Assembly: GCA_964453995.1 (NCBI GenBank)
Contig: CAYVQC010000013.1
Location: forward strand, 1-64,000
DNA from: SKVR01 sp964453995
GTDB lineage: Bacteria; Bacteroidota; Bacteroidia; Bacteroidales; UBA7960
Direction of reading: 5' to 3'
DNA length: 64,000 nucleotides
Both the position numbers and the translations under genes were made by a program. This document shows positions 1 through 9,601 of the stretch, one piece after another. The notes beneath the pieces are model-generated. The model worked only from the letters and a program-made list of their open reading frames with translations, did no database searches and was not told where the DNA came from. Each line of letters opens with the position of its first letter. Position 1 is the first letter of the stretch.

Positions 1-720
1 GAAGGGAATTTTCATTCTTCCGGTTTTTTGCACGTTGAGATAATTGACAAAAATGCCTTGTGCAGTTTCGGGTCTGAGGTAGATCTGGCTGGCATCTTCG
101 CTCAATGAACCCATGCTGGTGCTGAACATGAGGTTGAACTGTCGCACATCGGTCCAGTTTTTAGAACCTGAAATGGGGCAGGCAATTCCCAGCTCCTCAA
201 TAAGTGCTTTTACATCTTTAAGGTCATTATTTTCCATGGCGGTAACAAACCGCTTCATAATGGTATCGGCCTTTTCGCGGTTGGCCAGCACCCTGGGATT
301 GGTTTGCCGGAACATGGCTTCATCGAAAGTGTCGCCGAAACGTTTGGCGGCTTTTTCAACTTCCTTATTGATCTTATCCTCCAGCTTGGCAACATGTTCT
401 TCAATGAGCACATCGGCACGGTATCTTTTCTTGGAGTCCTTATTGTCGATAAGGGGATCGTTAAAGGCATCCACGTGGCCTGACGCTTTCCAAACAGTAG
501 GATGCATAAAGATCGCTGCATCTATTCCCACAATATTTTCATGATATTGCACCATCGATTTCCACCAGTAATCCCTGATATTGTTCTTCAGGGCAGACCC
601 ATTTTGCCCGTAATCATACACAGCGCTAAGGCCGTCGTAGATTTCGCTGGACTGGAAAATAAAGCCATACTCTTTGGCATGGGCTATAATTTTTTTGAAT
701 ACATCATCTCCTTTAAGCAT
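1..720 (-). CDS. glyS: Glycyl-tRNA synthetase, 5' part (runs off the left edge)
   Basis: Charges tRNA-Gly with glycine in the cytoplasm. The 240 codons in view give the N-terminal part of the single-chain, dimeric class II enzyme. The start (MLKGDDVFKKIIAHAKEYGF), then FQSSEIYDGLSAVYDYG, FMHPTVWKASGHVDAF and LRPETAQGIFVNY are hallmarks of this family. The window ends just before class II motif 2, so most of the catalytic core and the anticodon-binding domain lie outside. I chose the ATG at 718-720 because it matches the usual start of Bacteroidota GlyRS. The minus-strand gene upstream of it is the lipid kinase, whose stop is 31 bases away, so they could be co-transcribed. Confidence 0.95.
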   Translation of the reverse strand, partial: MLKGDDVFKKIIAHAKEYGFIFQSSEIYDGLSAVYDYGQNGSALKNNIRDYWWKSMVQYHENIVGIDAAIFMHPTVWKASGHVDAFNDPLIDNKDSKKRYRADVLIEEHVAKLEDKINKEVEKAAKRFGDTFDEAMFRQTNPRVLANREKADTIMKRFVTAMENNDLKDVKALIEELGIACPISGSKNWTDVRQFNLMFSTSMGSLSEDASQIYLRPETAQGIFVNYLNVQKTGRMKIPF

Positions 721-750
721 ACAATAATAATTCTTTGGGGTAAGTATTTA

Positions 751-1719
751 CTAATTAGTTTTCAGGCTTAGCGACTTTTCCATGTTAACAACCACCCTGA
801 GGCTTTGTGGGATAATGGTAAAGGTGAAAGGTGATTCACCTATGGATTCTCCATCAACCTCTAACAAAACGGTAGTTTTGGGCTCTATAACGATATGCCG
901 GCCCTTGAGCATTTCTACCTTTTTGTGCTTGCCGATGGTGCCGTTATAAAGGCGGTTAACATTGGCAATGACCGACCATTTGCTCATATCCTTGATCAGG
1001 GTAAGATCAAAAAGACCATCATCAGGAATAGCATTGGGAGCCTGCTTCATTCCACCTCCGTTGTACTGGCCAATTCCCACACCCATGCTGAATATGTGGT
1101 GATTTATTTCTGTATTATCAACCACAATACGGGTAGGCACCGACTGAAAGGTAAAAAGCGAAGAAAAGATATTCTTCAGGTATACAAAGGCATTGGCATT
1201 ACCAAGATCTTTATCGGCATTGGTCTTCTTTGCCACAAGTCCATCGAACCCCAGGCCGGCCATATTTACGAAATAGCGGTAATTGGTGCAGCCATTGCAG
1301 GCAAATGTTACCATGCCCACATCCTGGACAAAGGTTTGATATTTCTTGATCAGCTGGATACTCTTGTTATAATCCCCGGGGATAGAAAAGGTACGCCCCC
1401 AGTCGTTGCCAGTTCCCACAGAAATAACGGCAACAGTAATTGCTTTGGTATCAACTGTTTTTTGTCTGAAGATACCGTTTACAATTTCATGCAACGTACC
1501 ATCACCCCCTATGGAGATGATATTTCTGTATCCTTTTTCAATATAATCCTGGGTAATGGCAATGGCGTCATCGCGCTTCTGGGTAAATACCGGGGTAAAA
1601 TCAATGTCGTTTTTTTTCAGCAGCGTAGAAATCTTATTCCAGTCTTTCTCACATTTTTTTACACCTGCATTAGGGTTCACCACAGCAAGCCATCTTGGTT
1701 TAATGTCCTGTTTTTCCAA
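751..1719 (-). CDS. Diacylglycerol kinase-family lipid kinase (YegS/LCB5-like)
   Basis: 322 residues. Predicted to phosphorylate a lipid such as diacylglycerol, or a sphingoid base as some Bacteroidota make, at the inner membrane. The nucleotide-binding signature GGDGT is at residues 71-75, preceded by VNPNAG near residue 15 and followed by SVGTGNDWGR near residue 100. The DDGLFDL segment in the C-terminal half is also typical of the family. The reading frame begins with TTG, since an in-frame stop lies a few codons upstream and no ATG precedes the conserved VNPNAG. It sits between glyS and asd on the same strand. The substrate cannot be told from sequence. Confidence 0.88.
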   Translation of the reverse strand: MEKQDIKPRWLAVVNPNAGVKKCEKDWNKISTLLKKNDIDFTPVFTQKRDDAIAITQDYIEKGYRNIISIGGDGTLHEIVNGIFRQKTVDTKAITVAVISVGTGNDWGRTFSIPGDYNKSIQLIKKYQTFVQDVGMVTFACNGCTNYRYFVNMAGLGFDGLVAKKTNADKDLGNANAFVYLKNIFSSLFTFQSVPTRIVVDNTEINHHIFSMGVGIGQYNGGGMKQAPNAIPDDGLFDLTLIKDMSKWSVIANVNRLYNGTIGKHKKVEMLKGRHIVIEPKTTVLLEVDGESIGESPFTFTIIPQSLRVVVNMEKSLSLKTN

Positions 1720-1806
1720 AATAACCGGTTCTGATTAAATTACTTTTTCGGTACATCAGGCAAGCAGTGCCTGTTTTTCAGCAATTTGCAAAATTAGTAA
1801 AAATGC

Positions 1807-2802
1807 TTAAGCAGGAACCAGATTTTTTTGGAGCAGCAGTTGGGCAATCTGCACGGCATTGGTGGCTGCACCTTTGCGAAGGTTATCGGCTACGATCCAG
1901 AGATCCAGGGCATTTTCGGCCGATTCATCCTTTCGGATACGTCCTACAAATACCTCGTCGCGATCATGGGCGGCCAGGGGCATGGGGTAAATATTTTCAG
2001 CAACATTATCCTGCAGGACAAGACCAGGGGTATTGGCAAAGAGGTTGTAAACCTCATTGAGTTTAAAAGATTTTTTCATCTGTATGTTTACAGCTTCCGA
2101 GTGGCCCCCTTTTACCGGGATACGTACCACCGTTGCAGTGATTTTGAGTTGGGGATCTTCCAGGATTTTCCTGGTTTCATGTACCAGCTTCATCTCCTCC
2201 GTAGTATATCCATTGGGCAGGAAATCGCCGCCATGAGGAAAGCAGTTTAGGTCAATGGGGTGCGGATATACTTTTTCAACCGGGTTGCCGGTCCGTTCGT
2301 CTTCCAGTTGTTTTACTGCAGCAACCCCAGTACCGGTAACCGACTGATAGGTAGCAATAACCAGCCTTTCAATACCATAGGCCTTATGCAACGGGTTTAG
2401 GGCAACAACCATTTGAATGGTGCTGCAATTGGGATTGGCAATGATGCGTGTGTCCGGATTAAGCGTGTGAGGATTTACTTCTGGAACAACAAGTGGAACA
2501 TGATCTTCCATGCGCCAGGCAGAGGAATTATCAATGACATAAGTTCCTTGTGCGGCAAACTTTTCAGCCCACATTTTTGACGTGCTCCCCCCTGCAGAAA
2601 AGATTGCTATTGAAGGCTTTGCTGCCAAAGCATCCTCTATGCTGTATATCTTATGGGTCTTTCCCATAAATTCAAGTGCCTTTCCAACCGAACGTGCCGA
2701 AGCTGCCGGGTAAAATTCAGAAACAGGAAAGTTCCTTTCTTCCAGTACTTTCATCATTACACTGCCAACCAATCCGGTGGCACCTACCAGTGCGAGTCTC
2801 AT
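1807..2802 (-). CDS. asd: Aspartate-semialdehyde dehydrogenase
   Basis: 331 residues. Reduces aspartyl-4-phosphate to aspartate semialdehyde with NADPH, the branch point to lysine, diaminopimelate, threonine and methionine. The Rossmann motif GATGLVG is at residues 7-13. The catalytic cysteine is Cys126 in NPNCSTIQM, and the substrate-binding RIPVKGGHSEAVNI segment supplies the active-site histidine. Length matches the family. The start codon ATG lies at 2800-2802, divergent from the lamin-tail gene across about 175 bases that must carry both promoters. I see no lysine riboswitch-like fold upstream. Confidence 0.97.
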   Translation of the reverse strand: MRLALVGATGLVGSVMMKVLEERNFPVSEFYPAASARSVGKALEFMGKTHKIYSIEDALAAKPSIAIFSAGGSTSKMWAEKFAAQGTYVIDNSSAWRMEDHVPLVVPEVNPHTLNPDTRIIANPNCSTIQMVVALNPLHKAYGIERLVIATYQSVTGTGVAAVKQLEDERTGNPVEKVYPHPIDLNCFPHGGDFLPNGYTTEEMKLVHETRKILEDPQLKITATVVRIPVKGGHSEAVNIQMKKSFKLNEVYNLFANTPGLVLQDNVAENIYPMPLAAHDRDEVFVGRIRKDESAENALDLWIVADNLRKGAATNAVQIAQLLLQKNLVPA

Positions 2803-2977
2803 AATATAAAATGGTATTGAAATAGTTTACAATCTTGCTTTGGATCCTGCAACGATACAAAACCCCCAAAGATCATTACGAAGAAAAATATACCTTATCC
2901 ATAGATAATCATGTAATGATTTCTTGTCATCTCTGTGCGGCAAAATTAGTATATTTACTACGCTAAAAACAAGGATC

Positions 2978-5900
2978 ATGAAGAGAAAAACCGTTCTTTC
3001 CCTTTTTTTAATAATACCCCTCTACACTGCCGCACAATTCTCCGATGACTTTTCAGACAACAACTTCACCCAAGATCCAACCTGGATGGGGCAGAGCGAA
3101 AAGTTTACTGTAGAAGATCAGGTTCTTCGCCTTAACGATACTCAGGCAGGGCAAGCATTTTTGGCAACAGAAAGCTCAATGATCAGCAACACCCAGTGGG
3201 AATTCTGGGTACGACTTGCCTTTACCCCATCAAACAATAATCACCCAAAAATCTACCTGGTAAGCGATAGTGATAATCTGGCAGGTCCACTCAATGGATA
3301 TTATATCAGGATAGGGAAAGACGGAACGGACAACAAACGGCTTTATTTTTACCGCCAGACAGGGGAAACCCACACAGAGATTATGGCCGGAACCGGCAAT
3401 ATTGCCACCCTTGGTAATAACCGGTTGCGCATAAAGGTAACCCGCGACAATGCGGGAAACTGGACCTTTATGGCCGACCCAGCCGGTTCCGGGTTCTTCC
3501 TACCGCAGGGAGAGGTATTCGACAATCAACACACAAGCACGCAATGGTTTGGCATAAATTGCTTCTATACTGTTTCCAACGCTTCCTCTTTTTTCTTTGA
3601 CGATTTTTATGTGGGTGATATTATCCCCGACATAACACCACCCGAGATCAACAGCATAATAGCAACATCAGAAAATACGCTGGAGATTGTCTTTTCCAAA
3701 GCGGTAGAGCCCATAACCTCACAAAATCAGAACAATTACTTTGTTGACAAAGGAATAGGAGCCCCGGTCACAGCCCAACGTCCGGAAGCAACCCCCAATA
3801 AGGTACTCCTTACATTTGCCCAGGATTTTATGATCGGAGAAAGCTACACCTTAACCGTTTTGAACGTGATGGATTTTGCAGGAAATACCCTGGCCCCGTA
3901 TACCGGAACCTTTGCATGGTATCTGCCACAGCCCTTCGATGTGGTATTCAATGAAATAATGGCCGACCCCACACCCCAGGTTGGGCTTCCACCCCATGAA
4001 TATGTAGAGCTCTACAACACCTCGTCCTTTGACATCAACCTCCAGGGATGGATATTGCAGCATGGTACTACACAACGGGAAATCCCATTTGCCATCCTTC
4101 CTTCCGGAAGCTACATTGTGTTAACCACTGCCGAGGCGCTGCCCGATCTGGAATCATTTGGCAATGTGATAGCGGTACCGGGTCTTTCATCCACTGCCTT
4201 TACCAATGGCGGCACTACGCTTACCCTGTACGACAACCAGTTGGAGCTGATCTCTTTTGTAAGCTATTCTGACTCATGGTATGGAGACCCGGCTAAAGCC
4301 GATGGTGGGTGGTCGCTGGAAAAAATTGACCCCTACAACTTTTGCAGTGATGCCGACAACTGGCGGGCAAGCACTGATCCCCTGGGAGGTACCCCGGCAG
4401 GAGAAAATTCCATCCGGGATGAAAACCCGGATACAATACCACCCATATTGTATGGGGCAGCATGGGAAAACCCACTGCAGGTAACTTTGTATTTCAGCGA
4501 AAACATGGATGAAACAAGCCTTTCTGATCCGTCAAACTACCTGGTCAACAATACCACGCCCTTGTTTGTAACGGTTGATGCACCTGATTTTACCAAAGCA
4601 ACGCTCATGCTGGCAGCACCCCTGGAGAGTAACACGGTATATGAAGCCGTTTTGAACGAAGCAATTACCGATTGTGCGGGAAATGTACTTACCGGAAATA
4701 CAGCTCTTTTTGCCGATTATGAGGCACAGCCTTATGACGTGGTTTTCAACGAGATCATGGCCAACCCTTCACCATCGGTGCAGCTGCCTAATGCAAAATA
4801 CCTGGAATTTTTCAACACTACTGATTTTCCTATCCATTTGCGGGGATGGAAGCTAACGTTTGACTCCTCCCAGCAGGAATTGCCCTTTATTCCTATCCCG
4901 CCTGGTGGCTACGCTGTGATCAGCACTCCGGAAGGTGCCGCAGCCATGGGTAATTTTTCCAATGTATTTGCAGTGCAAGGTCTGTCAACCAACTTTCTTA
5001 CCATAGGAGGATTGACCCTTTCATTGCTCAGTCCCCAGCAAACGGTGATCTCATTTGCAAGCTACCATGAGGGTTGGTATGACGATCCTTCGAAAGCAAA
5101 TGGTGGATGGTCGCTGGAAAAGATTGATCCTTATAATTTTTGTGGCGGGCAAGAAAACTGGAAAGCTTCGGTAGATAGCAGAGGGGGCACTCCAGGTGAG
5201 ATAAACTCTGTTTGGGCCGACAATCCCGACCTGACCTCACCCCTTTTGCTGAGAGCAGGCTATGAAGGCAACGATAGGGTGAGCATGTTTTTCAGTGAGC
5301 CTATGGATGCGACATCCCTCTCCGAGCCAGGAAACTATAATCTTAATCAAGGCATAGGCAATCCGCAGGATGTGATCATTTTCGGACCTGACAACCGGCG
5401 GGTAGACCTGATCATGCCACAACCTATGGAGGAAGGGATTATTTACGAAATCTCTGTTTCAAACCAGGTGGTCGATTGTGCCCAAAATCCCATACGGGAC
5501 ACAACTGTTCGAGCAGCAATCCCCCGCATGGCAGACAGTCTTGGTGTCGTAATCAACGAGGTGCTGTTCAATCCTCCCGATCAGGGTGTGCGGTATGTTG
5601 AATTATTTAATCGTTCTGCAGAAGTAATCGATCTGCGTCACTATATCCTGTCATCAAAAGATACCATTGAGAATGTACTTACCGGAGTCCAGGAGATAAG
5701 CCAGGAAAGCCAATTGCTGTTTCCCGGAGAATATCGTGTCCTCACTCCCGATCCAGAAGCTGTTAAAAAACAGTATATGACCACAAATCCTCTTGGTTTT
5801 ATTGCAACGACCCTTTCTTCTATGAGCAACACTGGAGGTATTATTGTATTAGCAAGCAAAGGGCAGGAAATCACGGATATGATGGTCTATGACGAAGACA

Positions 5901-6382
5901 TGCATTATGCATTGCTCACAGATAAAAAAGGTGTGGCCCTGGAAAGGCTCAACTACGACCGCCCCACATCTGACCGGTCCAACTGGCATTCAGCAGCCCG
6001 CAATGTGGGCTTTGGCACACCTGGTTACCAGAACTCACAATTTACCCTCAACATTGACAGCGGAGAAGAAGTTTTTGAAGTTTACCCCCGAATATTTTCT
6101 CCGGACAATGATGGTGTTGATGATGTACTCAATCTTTCCTACAAGATGGAGCAAACAGGTTTTACTGCCAATGTTACGGTTTATGACAGCAGGGGACGGC
6201 TTATAAAAACCCTCTACCAATCGGAATTGCTGGCAACCACCGGTGTAATGGTATGGGACGGAACAACCGATGATTTTCAAAAAGCCGACATCGGCATTTA
6301 CATTATTTTTATTGAGCTGTTTGAGCCCGGTGGTACCGTAAAAACTTATAAAAAAACAGCTGTTGTGGGAGGCAAACTTTGA
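2978..6382 (+). CDS. Secreted lamin-tail domain protein with T9SS-like C-terminus
   Basis: 1134 residues from the ATG at 2978. An upstream in-frame ATG at 2924 is rejected because the one at 2978 opens directly on a signal peptide (MKRKTVLSLFLIIPLYTAAQ). A jelly-roll-like N-terminal segment is followed by three rounds of an Ig-like module and a lamin-tail domain, opening with VFNEIMADPTP (about residue 320), VFNEIMANPSP (586) and VINEVLFNPP (856). The first two rounds each end with a near-identical GGWSLEKIDPYNFC unit. The last 105 residues (YPRIFSPDNDGVDDVLN to the end) resemble the FlgD-like/gliding-associated C-terminal domains that target proteins to the type IX secretion system. Likely exported or cell-surface; the ligand is unknown. 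The gene stands alone, convergent with comF. Confidence 0.85.
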   Translation: MKRKTVLSLFLIIPLYTAAQFSDDFSDNNFTQDPTWMGQSEKFTVEDQVLRLNDTQAGQAFLATESSMISNTQWEFWVRLAFTPSNNNHPKIYLVSDSDNLAGPLNGYYIRIGKDGTDNKRLYFYRQTGETHTEIMAGTGNIATLGNNRLRIKVTRDNAGNWTFMADPAGSGFFLPQGEVFDNQHTSTQWFGINCFYTVSNASSFFFDDFYVGDIIPDITPPEINSIIATSENTLEIVFSKAVEPITSQNQNNYFVDKGIGAPVTAQRPEATPNKVLLTFAQDFMIGESYTLTVLNVMDFAGNTLAPYTGTFAWYLPQPFDVVFNEIMADPTPQVGLPPHEYVELYNTSSFDINLQGWILQHGTTQREIPFAILPSGSYIVLTTAEALPDLESFGNVIAVPGLSSTAFTNGGTTLTLYDNQLELISFVSYSDSWYGDPAKADGGWSLEKIDPYNFCSDADNWRASTDPLGGTPAGENSIRDENPDTIPPILYGAAWENPLQVTLYFSENMDETSLSDPSNYLVNNTTPLFVTVDAPDFTKATLMLAAPLESNTVYEAVLNEAITDCAGNVLTGNTALFADYEAQPYDVVFNEIMANPSPSVQLPNAKYLEFFNTTDFPIHLRGWKLTFDSSQQELPFIPIPPGGYAVISTPEGAAAMGNFSNVFAVQGLSTNFLTIGGLTLSLLSPQQTVISFASYHEGWYDDPSKANGGWSLEKIDPYNFCGGQENWKASVDSRGGTPGEINSVWADNPDLTSPLLLRAGYEGNDRVSMFFSEPMDATSLSEPGNYNLNQGIGNPQDVIIFGPDNRRVDLIMPQPMEEGIIYEISVSNQVVDCAQNPIRDTTVRAAIPRMADSLGVVINEVLFNPPDQGVRYVELFNRSAEVIDLRHYILSSKDTIENVLTGVQEISQESQLLFPGEYRVLTPDPEAVKKQYMTTNPLGFIATTLSSMSNTGGIIVLASKGQEITDMMVYDEDMHYALLTDKKGVALERLNYDRPTSDRSNWHSAARNVGFGTPGYQNSQFTLNIDSGEEVFEVYPRIFSPDNDGVDDVLNLSYKMEQTGFTANVTVYDSRGRLIKTLYQSELLATTGVMVWDGTTDDFQKADIGIYIIFIELFEPGGTVKTYKKTAVVGGKL

Positions 6383-6461
6383 TATCGCCGGAAATATCTT
6401 GTATAAGCCTTCGAATATTGGCTATGGGGACCTGATTACCGCACCCTGCCTGGAAACACCA

Positions 6462-7160
6462 CTATACCGACATGGCAATGGTGGCTACCCAGACCCTTAC
6501 CCCTTTAATCTCCTTTAGCTTTTGTGCACAGGCTTCAAGAGTTGATCCGGTAGTTACCACATCATCTATGAGAAGAATATTAGCCCCCCTGAAAGAATCG
6601 GGATCTTTGACATGAAAAACTGTTTCCACATTTTCCCAACGCTTAAACCGGGTTTTACGGGTTTGGGTATCTGTCCTGATGATCCGCACAAGATTATTGA
6701 TTACTACTGGTTTCTTAAAACTACTGCTAATCCCTCTTCCAAAGACCTCACTCTGGTTGTATCCTCTTTTCTGTTGTTTTTTCTGGTGCAGAGGAACCGG
6801 AACGATAATATCAACCGGTTGCCAAACAGGATGATCTCTAAGCCTGTGACCCAAAATTTGCCCCAGGTAGATTCCTATTTCCCGTTTGCCTTTGTATTTG
6901 AAGCGATGTATAAGATTTTGCACCTTACTGCCTTTTTGAAAATAAAGAAGAGCTGCCGCCGTTTCAATATCAACCCTGCCCCAGAAAATTTGCGACATGG
7001 GATTCTCACGATATTTGTGAAAATGCGTAAATGGTAATTCGAACCGGCAATAGCTGCATATACATTCTTCCTCCCGGATCAAAGCCTTATTACAACCATT
7101 GCACAACCTGGGATAAAAGAGTGAAAAAAAATCTCGTGTATAATTTAAAAGGGAAACCAT
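6462..7160 (-). CDS. comF: ComF family phosphoribosyltransferase-like protein
   Basis: 232 residues from the ATG at 7158-7160. A longer form from 7205 is possible but adds 15 poorly conserved residues. The N-terminus has a zinc-ribbon-like cysteine set: C20-x2-C23, then C33, C35-x2-C38. The C-terminus has the type I phosphoribosyltransferase PRPP loop ILLIDDVVTTGST at about 195-207, preceded by VPVPLHQKKQQKRGYNQSE, which is diagnostic of ComF/GntX. ComF proteins support natural transformation in some bacteria, but in Bacteroidota the role is not established. It is convergent with the lamin-tail gene. Confidence 0.88.
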   Translation of the reverse strand: MVSLLNYTRDFFSLFYPRLCNGCNKALIREEECICSYCRFELPFTHFHKYRENPMSQIFWGRVDIETAAALLYFQKGSKVQNLIHRFKYKGKREIGIYLGQILGHRLRDHPVWQPVDIIVPVPLHQKKQQKRGYNQSEVFGRGISSSFKKPVVINNLVRIIRTDTQTRKTRFKRWENVETVFHVKDPDSFRGANILLIDDVVTTGSTLEACAQKLKEIKGVRVWVATIAMSV

Positions 7161-7446
7161 AATATAGTTGCTTGTTTTTTTCAATTTATTATTCCGCCAT
7201 GGCAAAAAAAGCTCCTGAAACCAGGTTTGTTAACGATTTGAAAACAAGTCTGATTACATAAAAATAGTATAAATTTGCACAATATTCAAGATACCAAACT
7301 ACCGTGTCTTTCATTTTCCAGTTATCGGGTTTCGTATTTGCTGTGTTAAAAAGAAACCTTAAATCGTTTTTTTCGTATGACAGGGAAGTAAGAAACATTT
7401 TTGCAAACTACTTTATTTACAAACAATTAAACTTTTACTAATCTAA

Positions 7447-8391
7447 ATGGACACCAGAAACAAAACGAATCAGCCGTTGCAAAATAAAAGCAACACCCCA
7501 AACATGAAAAGCCGTAATGACAATGTTTACAAAGGCACCATCCTGGTGCTGGTGATTATCATTGGTGTTTTGACTTTTATGTTGATAACGGGTCGACAGG
7601 CTTTGCAGGAGGTTTCTACTGAAAAATCAGTAATGGATGAGCTCAATGTTGAGTTGAGAGAGGAACTAAATACCGTTCTTACCGACTATAATATGGTCAA
7701 AATGGAGTACGATAGTGTTCTTACCCAACAGGACAGTATCATTCAGGCCAATGCGCAGGAAATAGAAAGGCTTATTGCCCAGCAGCAGGACTATCGCAGA
7801 ATTCGCAGACAACTGAATTTATTGAGAGAGATTACCCAGAATTATGTACACGAAATAGACAGCCTTTATACAGAAAATAAAGTTCTGAAGGCCGAGAATG
7901 TAGAAATGAAAGAAGAAATAGAAAGGGTAGCCCTCCGTTCTACTGAACTGGCAGAAACTAAGGAAGAACTGGAAAACAGGATGGAAGTAGCTTCAGCACT
8001 GAGAGCATTCCAGATCAATGCCACTCCCATAAGACTAAGAGGCCGCAACAGGGAAGACGTTACAGACCGGGCACGCCGTACCGATCGTATCAAGGTTTGC
8101 TTTACTGTTGCTGCCAATCCGGTAGCCGATGCCGGCGATAAAAATGCGTATGTAAGAATTGCAGACCCTTCCGGAAAGATACTCCGCATCAGTGATGATG
8201 ACAGATATTCTTTCACAATAGGCGAAGATACTCTTCAGTACTCCATGAAAGCCCAATTCAATTATGTGAAACAGGATACCGATGTTTGCCTTTACTGGGA
8301 AAGACAAGATGAGTTTGAGGAAGGCATGTACCTGGTTTCAATTTTTACCGATGAGTTCAGGCTGGGAGAAACCCAGTTCTCATTAAGATAA
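7447..8391 (+). CDS. Membrane-anchored coiled-coil protein, paralogue 1
   Basis: 314 residues, family not recognised by name. A short polar N-terminus precedes one transmembrane helix (about 30-49). A long heptad-rich coiled coil follows (about 55-185, with many E/L/Q residues). The C-terminal globular domain of about 125 residues begins RRTDRIKVCFTVAANPVADAGDK and contains DTDVCLYWERQDEFEEGMY. The same architecture and domain are found in the next gene, so this is a tandem duplication. Similar Bacteroidota proteins are often mislabelled as chromosome-partition or ATPase proteins; no nucleotide-binding motif is present here. Predicted topology puts the coiled coil and C-domain in the periplasm. 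A TAnnTTTG match (TAAATTTG, 7270-7277) lies upstream with a long leader. Confidence 0.85.
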   Translation: MDTRNKTNQPLQNKSNTPNMKSRNDNVYKGTILVLVIIIGVLTFMLITGRQALQEVSTEKSVMDELNVELREELNTVLTDYNMVKMEYDSVLTQQDSIIQANAQEIERLIAQQQDYRRIRRQLNLLREITQNYVHEIDSLYTENKVLKAENVEMKEEIERVALRSTELAETKEELENRMEVASALRAFQINATPIRLRGRNREDVTDRARRTDRIKVCFTVAANPVADAGDKNAYVRIADPSGKILRISDDDRYSFTIGEDTLQYSMKAQFNYVKQDTDVCLYWERQDEFEEGMYLVSIFTDEFRLGETQFSLR

Positions 8392-8446
8392 TTTGTAAGC
8401 AGGTTTAACGGCCGAAGACCCAAATTTTTCACTAAATAATATTGTT

Positions 8447-9406
8447 ATGGAAAAACAGAATGATGAAATTCGAACTGCAAGATCCTATCATTCACAGGAT
8501 AAACGTGGAGGTGGTTCGGGAGTTGTTATATTCCTTGCAGTTCTCGCAGTTTTATTAGCATTGGGGGGAGCACTGATACTACGTCAGTTGCTTTCGGCCA
8601 GGTACGAAGCACAGCTTACCACAATCGAAATTAAAACTATTTCAGAAGAAAGAGAGCTATTGTTGGCACAGCTCGATGAGCTTGATGCCCGCTACACAGA
8701 ACTTTCCGAGCAATATAACGAATTGCAGGCCCAGTTTGAAGCAGAGAGAAGAAAGGTTAGTCAGCTCAGGGCCCAACTCAGAGGTGATGCTTCAGCATCC
8801 GGAGAATTCCCCAATATTGCAGAATACAGGCAAAGAATAGAAGAGCTGGAGCAACAGCTGGAGATCTATACAAGCCAAATTGAAGAAATGCAGGCTGAAA
8901 ACCAGGTACTCTCCAGTGAGAATGCACAGATCAGAGCTTCACTGGCTCAAACAACAGCCCGTAATCAGCAATTGGAATCCCAAACACAGGAGTTGGAGGA
9001 AAAAGTGGAAAAGGCTTCTCTGCTTACCATTTCTGATTTACAGACCACAGCGTTGAGGGAAAAAAGAAGAGGTGATGAGCCTACCGAAAAAGCCCGCAAA
9101 GCAGATAAACTGAGGATTTGTTTTACCATCAACGAAAACCCGGTGGCAGAACCCGGAAACAAAGATTTCTTTATTCGCCTTATCAACCCTCTAAACCAGG
9201 TACTGACAACCTCACCTGACAACACTCTGGTTTTCGAAGGAGAATCCATCCAGTATTCACTCAAAAGATCAGCAAATTACCAGAACAGTTCACAGGAGGT
9301 TTGCGCTATTTGGGATCAGGATGAACGGTTTAGCAAGGGCTATTACAATGCAGTTGTATTTCACGAAGGAAGAGAAGTAGGATATAAACTCTTTCAACTC
9401 GACTGA
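8447..9406 (+). CDS. Membrane-anchored coiled-coil protein, paralogue 2
   Basis: 319 residues, 55 bases after paralogue 1 and clearly homologous to it. The N-terminal polar and glycine-rich segment precedes a transmembrane helix at about 24-47. The coiled coil (about 55-195) is rich in E, Q and L (LDARYTELSEQYNELQAQF). The C-terminal domain begins RKADKLRICFTINENPVAEPG and carries SQEVCAIWDQDERFSKGYY, aligning residue by residue with paralogue 1. One cysteine near the start of the domain (ICFT against VCFT) and one near its end (VCAIW against VCLYW) are conserved in both, so a disulfide or metal site is possible. The intrinsic terminator at 9439 closes this two-gene unit. Function unknown. 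Confidence 0.85.
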   Translation: MEKQNDEIRTARSYHSQDKRGGGSGVVIFLAVLAVLLALGGALILRQLLSARYEAQLTTIEIKTISEERELLLAQLDELDARYTELSEQYNELQAQFEAERRKVSQLRAQLRGDASASGEFPNIAEYRQRIEELEQQLEIYTSQIEEMQAENQVLSSENAQIRASLAQTTARNQQLESQTQELEEKVEKASLLTISDLQTTALREKRRGDEPTEKARKADKLRICFTINENPVAEPGNKDFFIRLINPLNQVLTTSPDNTLVFEGESIQYSLKRSANYQNSSQEVCAIWDQDERFSKGYYNAVVFHEGREVGYKLFQLD

Positions 9407-9438
9407 TCTTAATCATCAAACAAAAACAACCTGAAGCA

Positions 9439-9471
9439 AACCGGAAGCATTTGATGTCTTCCGGTTTTTTT
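9439..9471 (+). terminator. Intrinsic terminator after the coiled-coil pair
   Basis: A 9 bp perfect stem (AACCGGAAG at 9439-9447 with CTTCCGGTT at 9458-9466) and a 10-base loop are followed directly by a run of T. It lies 32 bases after the second coiled-coil gene and upstream of pheT, so it should separate the two transcription units. Confidence 0.85.
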
Positions 9472-9601
9472 GCTAAAATTATTACTTTTGTGCTTCCTGA
9501 AAATTAGCACTATGAAATGCTTTGCTGCTTTCCATCAGGAAACAATCCAATAATTTATTTTTTTGTCTGAATGCAACATAGATTTTAAAACCCAATACTT
9601 T

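Noticed and set aside
113..544. Long plus-strand frame opposite glyS
   Set aside because: The minus strand clearly encodes glycyl-tRNA synthetase; this is an antisense shadow.
895..1734. 279-codon plus-strand frame opposite the lipid kinase
   Set aside because: Antisense to the conserved GGDGT kinase, with no conserved motif of its own.
1757..1778. Hairpin CAGGCA/TGCCTG followed by TTTTT on the plus strand
   Set aside because: It looks like a terminator only on the plus strand, where no gene precedes it; both neighbours are on the minus strand.
7189..7398. Possible 69-codon minus-strand gene upstream of comF
   Set aside because: No recognisable composition or start signal; it overlaps the comF N-terminal extension and a probable plus-strand promoter.
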